This document shows positions 1 through 8,704 of a stretch of DNA of 64,000 nt, in pieces. The position numbers and the translations under genes are program-made. Numbering within the stretch: the first letter of the stretch is position 1; each line of letters starts with the position of its first letter. The notes under the pieces are model-generated. The model did not search any database and was not told where the DNA came from. It saw nothing but the letters and a program-made list of their open reading frames with translations. Source of the stretch: VFZN01 sp963709325 (GTDB lineage: Bacteria; Acidobacteriota; Vicinamibacteria; Vicinamibacterales; UBA2999); NCBI GenBank assembly GCA_963709325.1, contig CAVPVV010000001.1, positions 124,001-188,000 on the forward strand, in the 5' to 3' direction.

Positions 1-2
1 AT

Positions 3-1487
3 CCAAACCTCGGCATGGCCAACGGCCGCACGCCGTTGATGGCCGCCGCTCAGCGGGGCGATCTCGAGGCGACCCGGATGCTCGTCGAGGCCAAGGCAGC
101 AGTTGACACGCGGAATGGCGCCGGCGAAACCGCGCTGATCCTCGTGGCGGCTGACGGCAACCCGGAGGTAGTCCGGTTCCTTCTCGACAAGGGAGCGGAC
201 GCGAAGGTCCGTACCAAGCGCAACGAAACCGCGCTGGGCAACGCGAGCACGGCCGGCGTCGATGAGACCGTGCGCCTCCTGCTCGACCATGGTGCGGAGG
301 TGAACGCGCGGAACGTGCGCGGCTATTCGCCGCTGCTGCTCGCCGCAAGCTCCGACACCATGCCGGCCGGCGTCGTGAAGGCGCTGCTGGCCAGCGGTGC
401 TGATACGACCTTCGAGGGCGACTACGGCGAAACGGCTCGCGACCTGGCCAGCAAGCGCGGCGACAACCAAGTCACGCGGCTGCTCGGCGGGATGGCCCCA
501 GCGCAGATCGCGGCAGCGAAATCACACGAGACCATCGGCGCCGGCACACCGCGCCCGATCCCCGAAGCCGTTTCACTGGCGCTCGAGATGACGGCGAAGC
601 AGAGCTACAACTTCATCCGCATCGGCGGCTGCAACTCGTGCCATTCCCAGGACCTGCCGTCGGCGGCGGTCGGTTTCGCGAGCAGCCGCGGCCTGGCGGC
701 GCCGAAGGAAGTGCCGCAGCTCCCGCAGTCGATGATGCCCACGCCCGAGCGGCTGATGGACCTGAGCGGCGTGGTAAGCGCGCCGAGCACGGCCTGGGAG
801 CTGGTGGACTTCGGGATGAACGGCGTGCCGAAGAGCGCGTTCACCGATGCCGCGGTGCGCGCGATCCTTTCGCTGCAGTCGCCGAACGGAAGCTGGTCGG
901 GGAACGAGAGCCGGCGTCCGCCGATGAATGCCGGTGATTTCCAGGCTGCGGCGGTCTGCATCTTCGCGGTGAGGCACTACACACCGGCCGGGATGGAGGG
1001 GCGCGCCGCCGATGCGATCACGCGCGCCGTGGCCTGGCTGGAGGCGTCCTCGCCCAGGACCACCCAGGATCGCGCGTTCCACGCGCTGGCGCTGGCGTGG
1101 GCGAACGACGGCTCCGAGAGCGCGAAGCGTTCCGCGCGGTCGCTCGTCGCGATGCAGCAGCCTGACGGCGGATGGAGCCAGCTGCCGGGCATGCCGACCG
1201 ACGCGTACGCGACAGGCCAGGTGCTGTTCGCGTTGTCGGTGGCGGGGAAGATGCCGCCGAACGATATGGTGTTCCGGAAGGGCATCGACTACTTGCTGAG
1301 AACGCAGGCGGCCGATGGCACATGGCACGTCCAGACGCGATCGATCTGGCTGCAGCCGTATTTCGAAAGCGGCTTCCCGTACGGCCGCGACCAGTTCATC
1401 TCCACCGCGGGCACCGCCTGGGCGGCGATGGCGCTCGCCACGGCCGCGCCGTCGGTGACGACCTCGGTGGTCGCCGCGAAAAGATAG
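3..1487 (+). CDS. Ankyrin-repeat / CxxCH / terpenoid-cyclase-like fusion protein (5' end outside window)
   Basis: The reading frame is open to the left edge, and the codons before the first ATG (position 15) read like the end of another ankyrin repeat, so the gene probably starts upstream. Counting from that ATG, residues about 1-160 hold four to five ankyrin repeats (TPLMAAA, ETALILVAA, SPLLLAAS). A single heme-type CxxCH motif lies at residues 206-210 (CNSCH). The C-terminal half has repeated QxxxGxW-like segments (LQSPNGSW, MQQPDGGW, RTQAADGTW), as in the alpha/alpha toroid of squalene-hopene cyclases and prenyltransferases. The usual acid motif DxDD of hopene cyclases is not visible, so cyclase activity is not implied. 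Function unknown; a periplasmic c-type cytochrome sensor or scaffold is one possibility. Followed at once by a GGAGATA-type repeat. Confidence 0.8.
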   Translation, partial: PNLGMANGRTPLMAAAQRGDLEATRMLVEAKAAVDTRNGAGETALILVAADGNPEVVRFLLDKGADAKVRTKRNETALGNASTAGVDETVRLLLDHGAEVNARNVRGYSPLLLAASSDTMPAGVVKALLASGADTTFEGDYGETARDLASKRGDNQVTRLLGGMAPAQIAAAKSHETIGAGTPRPIPEAVSLALEMTAKQSYNFIRIGGCNSCHSQDLPSAAVGFASSRGLAAPKEVPQLPQSMMPTPERLMDLSGVVSAPSTAWELVDFGMNGVPKSAFTDAAVRAILSLQSPNGSWSGNESRRPPMNAGDFQAAAVCIFAVRHYTPAGMEGRAADAITRAVAWLEASSPRTTQDRAFHALALAWANDGSESAKRSARSLVAMQQPDGGWSQLPGMPTDAYATGQVLFALSVAGKMPPNDMVFRKGIDYLLRTQAADGTWHVQTRSIWLQPYFESGFPYGRDQFISTAGTAWAAMALATAAPSVTTSVVAAKR

Positions 1488-1524
1488 CAGACAGGAGCAG
1501 GGTAGGAGATAGGAGATAGGAGAG
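1488..1524. repeat. Short tandem repeat, GGAGATA-type heptamer
   Basis: Purine-rich degenerate tandem repeat made of AGGAGAT/AGGAGCA-like units, starting on the base after the TAG stop of the ankyrin gene and ending before the convergent amidohydrolase gene. A similar unit (GGAGACA) appears at 16538-16575 upstream of lon. Confidence 0.6.
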
Positions 1525-1533
1525 CCTGCGCGC

Positions 1534-2724
1534 CTATCCCCGCGGCAACCCCTTGATCACCCGCCGCGCGTTCTCGGCGTACACCTTACGAAGAACGGGA
1601 TCGGACAACCCGATCCCGTACAGCTTCCAGAACGCGTGATAGTCGCGGTAGTAGTCGAAGTAGTCGTCGTTGGTCTCGAAGACCCGCCAGTAATACGGGT
1701 ACTCGCTGGGCTCGAACGCGTCCTTTCCGAACATGATGCGGTCCTGGTACTTCTCGAAGAAATCGTGCGCGACGCGCGGTTGCCGGCCGAGATCGTACAG
1801 GACCGCCCCGCACTCGACAGTGACATTCGGGAACTCGTCCAGCAGCTTCGCGGCACGCCCCAGGTCGTTGGCGTGCCAGCCGAAATGCGCGGCGATGAAG
1901 CGCGTCTTCGGGTGCTTCCGAAAAACGTTGTTGCGCTCAGTCATCAGCGCCTCGAACGTGACGTGCCCCGGCTGGTTATTGCGGCGGCTGGGGAACAGCG
2001 CCAGCTCCAGCCAGCGCTCGTTGGTGTAGTCGGCCGGCTGGAAGAACTCCTGCGGCTCGGCGGTGTGCATGAAGACCGGGACATCGAGACGCGCGAACGC
2101 GTCCCAGAGCGGATCGAGCGCCGGATCGTCCACCTTGAGGCGGCTCCCATCGGGCTTGGTGATGTTGAGGCCGAACGACTTCGGGATCTCGCCGACGCCC
2201 ACGGCGCCCGCCTTGACGTCGGCCTCGAGCTGCGCCACCGCCTTCTCGGCCCATCCCGGCCCGACGTTCCGGAAGTCCACGCCGGCCATGACGCTGAACC
2301 GGTTCTTGTGCGGGCTCGCCGACAGCGCCTGGAGCGTCTGCGTCAGCCTGGAGCCGGAGACGTTCTCAGCCACCACCATGACGCCGAGATTGAGCTTGTC
2401 CATCTCCGCGACGACGCGGTTGATCGCGTCGGCGCTGGTCAGGTTGCCCGGGTGCCCGTGCACGTCGATGGCCGGAAACTTCGCGCGCGGGACTGGATGC
2501 TGCGGCGTTACCAACGTCGACTTCGGACGGTAGTCGAGAATACTCGGGGCCGGGACCTCCGGGGCCTGGCAGCTGCCGGGCCGGACTTCGGTAGTGCCGG
2601 CGGGGCACGCCTGTCCCGCCGTCACCCGCGTCCCGCTTCGCATCCCGCCGGGTCCTTGCGCCGCGCCGACGACGACGAAGGCGGTCGCAAACGCGGTACC
2701 GATGACGATAGAAAAAGTTCGCAT
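1534..2724 (-). CDS. Secreted amidohydrolase (amidohydrolase_2 / ACMSD-like TIM barrel)
   Basis: 396 residues with an N-terminal signal peptide (MRTFSIVIGTAFATAF...). The C-terminal three quarters match the metal-dependent amidohydrolase_2 pattern: HGH near the first strand (AIDVHGHPG), a mid-barrel His (VFMHTAEP), AAHFGWH, and a late Asp (GKDAFEPSEYPYY). Family members hydrolyse or decarboxylate small cyclic acids; the substrate here cannot be read from sequence. The open frame extends 98 codons further upstream, but that stretch is not protein-like and crosses the divergent capA start, so the ATG at 2724 is chosen. A CATAAT box lies 6 bases before this ATG with no ribosome binding site, suggesting a leaderless mRNA. 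Divergent from the CapA gene. Confidence 0.85.
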   Translation of the reverse strand: MRTFSIVIGTAFATAFVVVGAAQGPGGMRSGTRVTAGQACPAGTTEVRPGSCQAPEVPAPSILDYRPKSTLVTPQHPVPRAKFPAIDVHGHPGNLTSADAINRVVAEMDKLNLGVMVVAENVSGSRLTQTLQALSASPHKNRFSVMAGVDFRNVGPGWAEKAVAQLEADVKAGAVGVGEIPKSFGLNITKPDGSRLKVDDPALDPLWDAFARLDVPVFMHTAEPQEFFQPADYTNERWLELALFPSRRNNQPGHVTFEALMTERNNVFRKHPKTRFIAAHFGWHANDLGRAAKLLDEFPNVTVECGAVLYDLGRQPRVAHDFFEKYQDRIMFGKDAFEPSEYPYYWRVFETNDDYFDYYRDYHAFWKLYGIGLSDPVLRKVYAENARRVIKGLPRG

Positions 2725-2730
2725 CTGCTT

Positions 2731-2736
2731 ATTATG
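2731..2736 (-). promoter_or_regulatory. Putative leaderless -10 box (CATAAT)
   Basis: CATAAT read on the minus strand, 6 bases before the amidohydrolase ATG at 2724. With a usual start about 7 bases after the box, the transcript would begin at or next to the start codon. No clear -35 is seen. Confidence 0.45.
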
Positions 2737-2821
2737 TTTGCACTCGCCACCCTTGACCTGGCCCGCTGGGGCGGCACAGGATGCCGGTGGCCAGCGATCG
2801 CGGCCCGGAGGTGCAAAGACC

Positions 2822-4177
2822 ATGACGCAGGTTCTGCGTGGGTGCGCGGTGGCGGTGCTCGGCGTCTGTCTGCTGAGCGGCGCTCCGCGCGCGCAATCCC
2901 CGTCGCTCTCGCTCGCGCTAGCCGGCGACTCGATCATCACGCGCCCGATTTCAGTCTTCACCGAGCCGGCCTTCACGCGTCTCATCGAGATGATTCGCGG
3001 CGCCGATGCAGCCTTCACGAATCTCGAAATGCTGTTCCACGACTACGAGCCGTACGCGATGAACGAGAGCGGCGGGACCTACATGCGAGCCGAACCGGCG
3101 CTGGTGAAGGAGCTGGTATGGGCGGGGTTCGACATGGTGTCGCGGGCCAATAACCACGCCGGCGACTACGGCGCCCTGGGCATGAACCTGACTACGAAGT
3201 ACGTCGCCGCCGCTGGACTGGTGCAGGCCGGCGTGGGGCAGAGCCTTGCCGAAGCCCGCGAAGCGAAGTTCCTCGAGACGCCAAAGGGACGAATCGCGCT
3301 CATCTCGGTGGCCTCGACATTTCCCGATCACTCCCGCGCCGGCAAGACGCGCGGTGACATGCCGGCTCGCCCAGGTCTCAACCCGCTCCGCTTCACGACC
3401 ACCTACGTCGTCACCCGCGAGCGGTTCGATCAGCTGAGGCAGGCCGTCGCCGACGTCAACGGCCGTGCACCGGCAGCCGGCGACGCTCTGAACTTCTTCG
3501 GCCGGCGCTTCGTCGTTGGCGACAAGCCGGGGATCCGTACCGAGCCAAATCCCGAGGACGTCGAAGAGATCGCAAGCGTCGTCAAGAACGCCTCGCGGTT
3601 GGCCGATCTGACGCTGGTGACGATCCATGCGCACGAGGGCACGACCGACCGGCTGGTGCCGGCGCAGTTTCTCGTGACCTTCGCGCACGCGATGGTCGAC
3701 GCCGGCGCTGACCTCTTCGCCGGTCATGGCCCGCACGTTCTCCGCGGCGTCGAGATGTACAAAGGCAAGCCGATCCTGTACAGCCTCGGCGACTTCATCT
3801 TCCAGAACGAGACTCTCCTGCGGCTCCCGAGTGACAACTACGAACCGTACGACCTGGGCCCGGACATGCACGTCGCCGATTTCAACGACCGCCGCTACGA
3901 CAACGACAAGTCGGGATTCCCGGCGGATCGCATGATCTGGGAAGCGATCGTTGCGGTGCCCCGTTTCGACGGGCGAACCTTGCGGGAGCTGGCGCTTCAC
4001 CCAATCACGCTCGGCTTCGGACAGGGACGGACCGTCCGCGGGCGGCCGCAACTGGCCGAGGGGGAGCTCGGGAAGAAGATCCTCGGTGACATCGAGCGGT
4101 TGTCGAAGCCCTTCGGCACGACGATCACCACACGAGAAGGCGTCGGGTACGTCGAGACCGCCCGAGAGTCGCGATGA
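2822..4177 (+). CDS. CapA-family metallophosphatase-like protein (secreted)
   Basis: 451 residues. The ATG at 2822 is preceded by GGAGG and begins a signal peptide (MTQVLRGCAVAVLGVCLLSG). The rest follows the PGA_cap/CapA calcineurin-like fold: ALAGDSII at the first metal site, FTNLEML, RANNHAGDYG, VTIHAHEG, and GHGPHVLRGVEMYKGKP followed by YSLGDFIFQ. CapA proteins take part in poly-gamma-glutamate capsule synthesis in Bacillus, but most family members are uncharacterised periplasmic metallophosphoesterase-like enzymes. No capB/capC is nearby. It overlaps the next gene by 4 bases (ATGA) and seems to open the long operon to 12.2 kb. A paralogue of nearly equal length lies at 53778-55136. Confidence 0.85.
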   Translation: MTQVLRGCAVAVLGVCLLSGAPRAQSPSLSLALAGDSIITRPISVFTEPAFTRLIEMIRGADAAFTNLEMLFHDYEPYAMNESGGTYMRAEPALVKELVWAGFDMVSRANNHAGDYGALGMNLTTKYVAAAGLVQAGVGQSLAEAREAKFLETPKGRIALISVASTFPDHSRAGKTRGDMPARPGLNPLRFTTTYVVTRERFDQLRQAVADVNGRAPAAGDALNFFGRRFVVGDKPGIRTEPNPEDVEEIASVVKNASRLADLTLVTIHAHEGTTDRLVPAQFLVTFAHAMVDAGADLFAGHGPHVLRGVEMYKGKPILYSLGDFIFQNETLLRLPSDNYEPYDLGPDMHVADFNDRRYDNDKSGFPADRMIWEAIVAVPRFDGRTLRELALHPITLGFGQGRTVRGRPQLAEGELGKKILGDIERLSKPFGTTITTREGVGYVETARESR

Positions 4178-4887
4178 CCTCGGCGTCGACGCGAGCGCTG
4201 GTACTGGCGCTGATTGCCGGCAACATTCTCGTTCTGCTCCCCGGCATCTACCTGCCCGTGCTCACCATTCGCGGCACGCTCACCAGCGAGGGGCTGACGC
4301 GGGTCGCGCCAACCATGCTGGAGAAGGGGCTGAACGAGGACACGATTGCCGCGCTGAAGAAGCTGATCAACCCGAACGTGCTCGCGATGCTCCAGCTGAC
4401 CGGCGGGGATCTGCGGAAGACGGTCATCGATCAGCTCGGGCCGAAGCTGGCCGACGCATTGCAGAAAGGCGTCGGCGAGGTCGAGGTCTACACCGAGACC
4501 CGCAGCATCCTGGGCGCGATTCGCAACCTGTACAACGTCGGGAGCCCGCTGCCGGCAACCCTGATCCTGCTGTTCAGCGTGGTGGTGCCGCTGACCAAGA
4601 GCGCGTTGGTGACCTGGGCGGTGTTCGTGCGCGATCGGCTCAAACGCCAGCGGCTGCTGAACTTCGTCGAGACCATCGGCAAGTGGTCGATGGCGGATGT
4701 CTTCGTCGTCGCGCTGTTCATCACGTTCCTGGCAGCCGCGGCGACCCAGCGCGCCGCCGCCGGCGCCTCGCCTCCGCTGGTCGCGTTCCAGGCGATCTTC
4801 GGGCCGGGCTTCTACTGGTTCCTGGCTTACTGCCTCGCCTCGCTCGCCACCCAGCAATACACAGCGCGCCTCGCACGCTCGGCGTAG
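4174..4887 (+). CDS. PqiA-like integral membrane protein
   Basis: 237 residues, mostly hydrophobic, with about four membrane segments. The stretch IGKWSMADVFVVALFITFL in the C-terminal part is the hallmark of the PqiA (paraquat-inducible protein A) domain; only one such domain is present, whereas E. coli PqiA has two. PqiA-type proteins work with MCE proteins in lipid transport across the envelope, but no MCE gene is seen here. The periplasmic loop between the first two membrane segments (about residues 35-120) is long and soluble-looking. Start codon overlaps the capA stop by 4 bases. Confidence 0.75.
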   Translation: MTSASTRALVLALIAGNILVLLPGIYLPVLTIRGTLTSEGLTRVAPTMLEKGLNEDTIAALKKLINPNVLAMLQLTGGDLRKTVIDQLGPKLADALQKGVGEVEVYTETRSILGAIRNLYNVGSPLPATLILLFSVVVPLTKSALVTWAVFVRDRLKRQRLLNFVETIGKWSMADVFVVALFITFLAAAATQRAAAGASPPLVAFQAIFGPGFYWFLAYCLASLATQQYTARLARSA

Positions 4888-4889
4888 GC

Positions 4890-4945
4890 GGCGCTTGCAG
4901 GCGCGGGCTTCGCCCAAGCGCGGCCCACGGCTGCGCCGCAGCCGC
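4890..4945. terminator. Two GC-rich hairpins between pqiA-like and RDD genes
   Basis: GCGCTTG (4891-4897) can pair with CAAGCGC (4915-4921), enclosing a small GGGCTTCGCCC hairpin; it is followed by a perfect 7-bp stem GGCTGCG/CGCAGCC (4929-4943). No T-run follows, so this is either a weak or Rho-assisted terminator or a REP-like element. Confidence 0.4.
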
Positions 4946-4981
4946 CTGCCGGAGGCCTGCTGTCGCGGTCCCCATCCTCCG

Positions 4982-5515
4982 ATGAAAGCAGGTATGGAGA
5001 CCGCCGCCGCCCGGCCCGACGCCAATCCATACGCGCCACCACGTGCGGTTGTGCGCGATATCGCGCCAGCGCGTGCCGGCGTGGAGCTCGCCGAGCCGCT
5101 GACTCGACTCGGGGCCCACATCGTCGACACCCTGCTGTTCGCGGCCATGGCCTACATTCCGTTCCTGGTCTTCGCGGCGGCCGGGGCGATGATCGGGTCG
5201 GACGACGGGGGCAAGCTGATGATCGTGATTGCAGGCGTCGCGTTTGTCGTGGGCGTCGGCGTCTTCCTGGTGATGACGGTGCGGCAGCTCCAGGCGACGG
5301 GGCAGTCGCTCGGCAAGAGGTTCTGCAACATCAAGGTCGTGCGCAGCGACGGCTCGCCGGTGACGCTCGGCCGCGTGGTGTGGCTGCGCAACGTCGTGAA
5401 CTGGCTGATCAGCCTCGTGCCGCTCTACAGCGTCATCGACGTGCTGTTCATCTTCGGCCAAACGCGGCAGTGCCTGCACGACAAACTGGCCGATACGATC
5501 GTCGTGAAGGCGTGA
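4982..5515 (+). CDS. RDD-family membrane protein (first of two)
   Basis: 177 residues. After a hydrophilic N-terminus with NPYAPP comes the RDD domain: LTRLGAHIVDTLLF at the first helix, a second hydrophobic hairpin, then QSLGKRFCNIKVVRSDGSPVTLGRVVWLRN, which contains the conserved GK(R)..KVV..DG..P....RN pattern, and a closing LHDKLADTIVV segment. RDD proteins are small membrane proteins of uncertain function, often next to MoxR/DUF58 systems. Neither ATG (4982 or 4994) has a good ribosome binding site; the first is used. The reading frame is open further upstream but is not protein-like there. Confidence 0.75.
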   Translation: MKAGMETAAARPDANPYAPPRAVVRDIAPARAGVELAEPLTRLGAHIVDTLLFAAMAYIPFLVFAAAGAMIGSDDGGKLMIVIAGVAFVVGVGVFLVMTVRQLQATGQSLGKRFCNIKVVRSDGSPVTLGRVVWLRNVVNWLISLVPLYSVIDVLFIFGQTRQCLHDKLADTIVVKA

Positions 5516-6246
5516 GAGTCGGGATCGTCTCCGGCGGCCGCGACGCCGAGGACGTCCTCGACACGATCGTCGCGGTCGAGACGCCCGAAGGAATTCAACT
5601 GGAACTCCGGCCGGCGGGCCTGACCGCCCGCGGCTATGCGCTGATCGTGGATTGGGGCATCCGGCTGGCAGCGCTGTACTCGGTCGGGACGATCACCAGC
5701 GTGATGGGCGGCGTGGGCATGGGCGTGTGGCTGGTCCTGCTGTTCGCGGCCGAGTGGCTGTACCCGGTGTGCTTTGAATTGACGGCCGCAGGCGCGACGC
5801 CGGGCAAGCGTCTCTTCAACCTGCGCGTGGTGATGGACAACGGTCTGCCCGTCACCCCTGCGGCGGCGCTTACGCGAAACCTCCTTCGCTCCGCGGACTT
5901 CCTGCCGTTCGCGTACGGGTTCGCCATCGTCAGCCTGCTGGTGCGAAGTGACAACAAGCGGCTCGGCGACCTCGCGGCAGGCACGCTCGTCGTCAGCACC
6001 GCACGACCGGACATCGGAGCTGATGACTCGGATGTGCCGTCGCTGGCACCTGCCAAAGCCCTATCGCTGCCGCAGCAGGCCGCGGTCATCGGCCTGGCGG
6101 GCAGGGCGGGGCGGCTCACTCCCGAGCGCCTCAACGAGCTGGCGACGATCGCGGCGTCGGTGTCCGGCGATTCGGGCAGCTCCGGGCCGCTGGTGACGCG
6201 TCGGGTGCTCGGCGTAGCGCGGTGGGCGCTGGGACACCGGCCGTGA
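5512..6246 (+). CDS. RDD-family membrane protein (second of two)
   Basis: 244 residues from a GTG that overlaps the previous stop (GTGA). It has the RDD core: GYALIVDWGIRLAAL, GATPGKRLFNLRVVMDNGLPVTPAAALTRNLLR, and NKRLGDLAAGTLVV near residue 160. It is longer than the first RDD protein because of a soluble C-terminal tail of about 75 residues that ends next to the SpoIIM-like gene. Translation is probably coupled to the genes on both sides. Two adjacent RDD genes suggest a heteromeric membrane unit, which is inference. Confidence 0.8.
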   Translation: MRVGIVSGGRDAEDVLDTIVAVETPEGIQLELRPAGLTARGYALIVDWGIRLAALYSVGTITSVMGGVGMGVWLVLLFAAEWLYPVCFELTAAGATPGKRLFNLRVVMDNGLPVTPAAALTRNLLRSADFLPFAYGFAIVSLLVRSDNKRLGDLAAGTLVVSTARPDIGADDSDVPSLAPAKALSLPQQAAVIGLAGRAGRLTPERLNELATIAASVSGDSGSSGPLVTRRVLGVARWALGHRP

Positions 6247-7220
6247 CGCCGCTCCAGTTCGAGAACGCGTACGGCGGGGTGTGGAGCGAGCTCGAGGCGG
6301 CGATCAGCCGAGTCCTCCAGCGCAGCGGTGAGCCCGCGAACGCCGCCGGCCCGGTTTCGGCGGCGCGGGCGGTCGCGCTCTACCGACAGACCTGCGAGCA
6401 TCTGGCGTTGGCCCGGGCCCGGTCGTACCCGGCGCATCTCGTCGGCCGCCTCGAGCGGCTCACCCAGGACGCGCACCAGGCGATGTACCACCGGGCTACG
6501 TGGGACCTCGGTCAACTCCGGGAGCTCCTGAACTCGACGTTTCCGCAGGCGGTACGCGCCCATGGCGCCTACGTGGCGGTCGCGGCCGCGACCTTCCTGC
6601 TGCCGGCCCTGGTACTGGGCGTACTCGTCTACCAGCGTCCCGAGCTGATCCTCGCTGTGGTGAGCGCGGAGACGGCGGCCAGCTTTGACGAGATGTACTC
6701 GCCTTCAGTTGAAGCCATCGGCCGTACCGCCTCGACGGATTGGATGATGTTCGGCGTCTACATCCGCAACAACATCGGTGTGGCCTTCCAATGCTTTGCC
6801 GGCGGGCTCTTTGCCGGTGTGGGTTCGCTGTTCTTTCTCGCCTTCAACGGCGCGTTCGGCGGCGCCGTCGCCGGCTATCTCACCGAGCGCGGGCTGGGCC
6901 ACACCTTCTACCAGTTCATCGTCACGCATGCAGCCTTCGAGTTGACCGCCATCGTCCTGGCCGGCGCCGCGGGCTTGCGAATCGGCCATGCCTGGCTGCA
7001 GCCGGGGCGGTGCTCGCGTCGCGATGCACTGCTCGCGGCGACGCGCGATGCGGCGGTTCTGCTCTATGGTGTGATGGCGATGCTCCTCATCGCGGCCGCG
7101 ATCGAGGCGTTCTGGTCTTCCGCGCGGTGGATGCCGCTTTCGCTGAAGTACGCTGTCGGCGCGACCTGTTGGGTGTCGGTCGTCGCCTACTTCCTGCTGC
7201 AGGGACGCCGTGCGGATTGA
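6243..7220 (+). CDS. SpoIIM-like (DUF95) integral membrane protein
   Basis: 325 residues from a GTG overlapping the upstream stop by 4 bases. A soluble, helical N-terminal 100 residues (LYRQTCEHLALARARSYPAH) precedes about six membrane helices. The motif IRNNIGVAFQCFAGGLFAGVG and the following FNGAFGGAV are typical of the stage II sporulation protein M family, which in non-sporulating bacteria is found beside RDD, MoxR and DUF58 genes. No sporulation role is implied here. Confidence 0.85.
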   Translation: MTPLQFENAYGGVWSELEAAISRVLQRSGEPANAAGPVSAARAVALYRQTCEHLALARARSYPAHLVGRLERLTQDAHQAMYHRATWDLGQLRELLNSTFPQAVRAHGAYVAVAAATFLLPALVLGVLVYQRPELILAVVSAETAASFDEMYSPSVEAIGRTASTDWMMFGVYIRNNIGVAFQCFAGGLFAGVGSLFFLAFNGAFGGAVAGYLTERGLGHTFYQFIVTHAAFELTAIVLAGAAGLRIGHAWLQPGRCSRRDALLAATRDAAVLLYGVMAMLLIAAAIEAFWSSARWMPLSLKYAVGATCWVSVVAYFLLQGRRAD

Positions 7221-7944
7221 AACCCTGGCGGTACGGCTGCGGCCGCGCACGACCACCGAAGCGGCCGATCTCGGCGTGCGCCTGTGCCAGGCCGCCGCGG
7301 CCGATGTGTATCGCGCCTACGCAGTGGCGTTTGTGCCAGTTGTGTTGCTGGCGTCGGCCGCTTCCGAGCTCGCCCAGTGGCTGCCCGCGCTGGTGCTCTG
7401 GTGGCTCAAGCCGTGGCTCGATCGGACAATCCTGTTCGTCTTGTCGCGAGCTGCGTTCGGGCAGGCGACGACGATTGCGGATGTCTGGGCGGCGCAACGC
7501 GAGGTGTGGTGGCGGCGGCTGCTGTTCACCTTGACCATCCGCCGGTTCTCACCGTGGCGGGCGCTTACCGAACCGGTGTACCAGCTGGAAGGGGAGCCGA
7601 CCTGGAGGCCGAGCCCGCGGATCCGGCAGCTTCGCCAGCGTGCCGTGGGTGCGGCGTTCTCGATGACGCAGTCGTTCGTGATGTGCGAACTCGCCTTGTC
7701 GATCTCGTTGCTCTCGCTCCTCTTCTGGTTCGCTCCGCCAGGCGCCGTGCCGCAGCTTGGCGAGCTCTTCAACAGCGAGCCCGGCGAATGGTGGAAGCGT
7801 GCCATGTGGGCCGCCGAGATCGCTGCGGTGTTCTTTCTGGAGCCGTTCTACGTCGCGTCAGGGTTCGGCATGTACTTGAACCGTCGCGCCGAGCTCGAAG
7901 CGTGGGATCTCGAGCAGGAGTTCCGCCGTGTGTTCGCTGCGTAG
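7210..7944 (+). CDS. Uncharacterised membrane protein in the MoxR/DUF58 operon
   Basis: 244 residues from a GTG inside the end of the SpoIIM-like gene (11-base overlap). About four hydrophobic segments are visible: residues 38-60, 65-80, around 160-178 and 197-215. No motif of a known enzyme is seen. Its place between SpoIIM-like and DUF4129 proteins, and the overlaps on both sides, suggest it is a structural membrane partner of the same complex. Function unknown. Confidence 0.75.
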   Translation: MRIETLAVRLRPRTTTEAADLGVRLCQAAAADVYRAYAVAFVPVVLLASAASELAQWLPALVLWWLKPWLDRTILFVLSRAAFGQATTIADVWAAQREVWWRRLLFTLTIRRFSPWRALTEPVYQLEGEPTWRPSPRIRQLRQRAVGAAFSMTQSFVMCELALSISLLSLLFWFAPPGAVPQLGELFNSEPGEWWKRAMWAAEIAAVFFLEPFYVASGFGMYLNRRAELEAWDLEQEFRRVFAA

Positions 7945-8704
7945 CTCGGCGCGCGCCTTTCACGGCGTGATTCTGGCCGCGGTCCTGGCGAGCGCGCCGG
8001 TCGCGCCAGCCGCGGCGCGCCCGCCAGCCCGCGCGGGCGCTCCCGATGCGATCGCGATCACGCGGGCGCTGGAAGCGCTTCGCTCGGATCCCAACCTCGC
8101 CGCCGAGACCAGGCTGTGGACCCTTCGATGGCAGCCGGCCGAAGGAAAGCAACCGACTGCGGCGCCTTGGTGGCTGTGGATCACACGGCTCGTCGCGTGG
8201 GTAGGGCAGTCTACGCGCTATCTGGTTTGGGTGTCGCTCGTTCTGCTCGGCCTCTTGATGCTTGTGTATCTCGGGCGTCTGGTCCGCCGCTACACGACCA
8301 CCGCCACTGAGCCGGTGTTCGAGGCCCCGACTCACATCCGCGAGCTGGACATCCGTCCCGAGAGCCTGCCCGCCGACGTTGGCGATGCCGCACGGCAGCT
8401 GTGGGATGGCGGGCGCGAGCGGGACGCGCTTGCCTTGCTCTATCGCGGACTGTTGTCCCGCCTGGCTCACGTGCACCGCGTTCCGGTTCGGGAATCGAGT
8501 ACCGAGGGCGACTGCCTGGCGCTCGCCGGCGATCACGCGCCTCCAACGGCCGGCGCGTACGCGACGCGGTTGATCCCGATGTGGCAGCGATTCGTCTACG
8601 GCGGGTTTGCCGCGAGCGGCAGTGCTGTACACGCGCTGTGTGGTGAGTTTGGGCCGGCGCTGGATCGTCCGATCTTGCCGGCAGCCGACGGAAGACGGGC
8701 ATGA
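7928..8704 (+). CDS. DUF4129-domain membrane protein
   Basis: 258 residues from a GTG overlapping the previous gene by 17 bases. N-terminal signal-like helix, a single central transmembrane helix (about residues 98-118, LVWVSLVLLGLLMLVYLGRL), then a cytoplasmic DUF4129 domain with RDALALLYRGLLSRLAH and the STEGDCL motif typical of that family. In related systems DUF4129 proteins accompany MoxR and DUF58 and occasionally a transglutaminase domain; no transglutaminase is present here. Confidence 0.8.
   Translation: MCSLRSSARAFHGVILAAVLASAPVAPAAARPPARAGAPDAIAITRALEALRSDPNLAAETRLWTLRWQPAEGKQPTAAPWWLWITRLVAWVGQSTRYLVWVSLVLLGLLMLVYLGRLVRRYTTTATEPVFEAPTHIRELDIRPESLPADVGDAARQLWDGGRERDALALLYRGLLSRLAHVHRVPVRESSTEGDCLALAGDHAPPTAGAYATRLIPMWQRFVYGGFAASGSAVHALCGEFGPALDRPILPAADGRRA

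Noticed and set aside
2951..4051. 366-codon minus-strand frame opposite capA
   Set aside because: Antisense shadow of a gene with clear CapA motifs.
6243..7220. SpoIIM as a sign of an endospore former
   Set aside because: The family is widespread in non-sporulating bacteria in MoxR/DUF58 clusters, and no other sporulation gene is seen.
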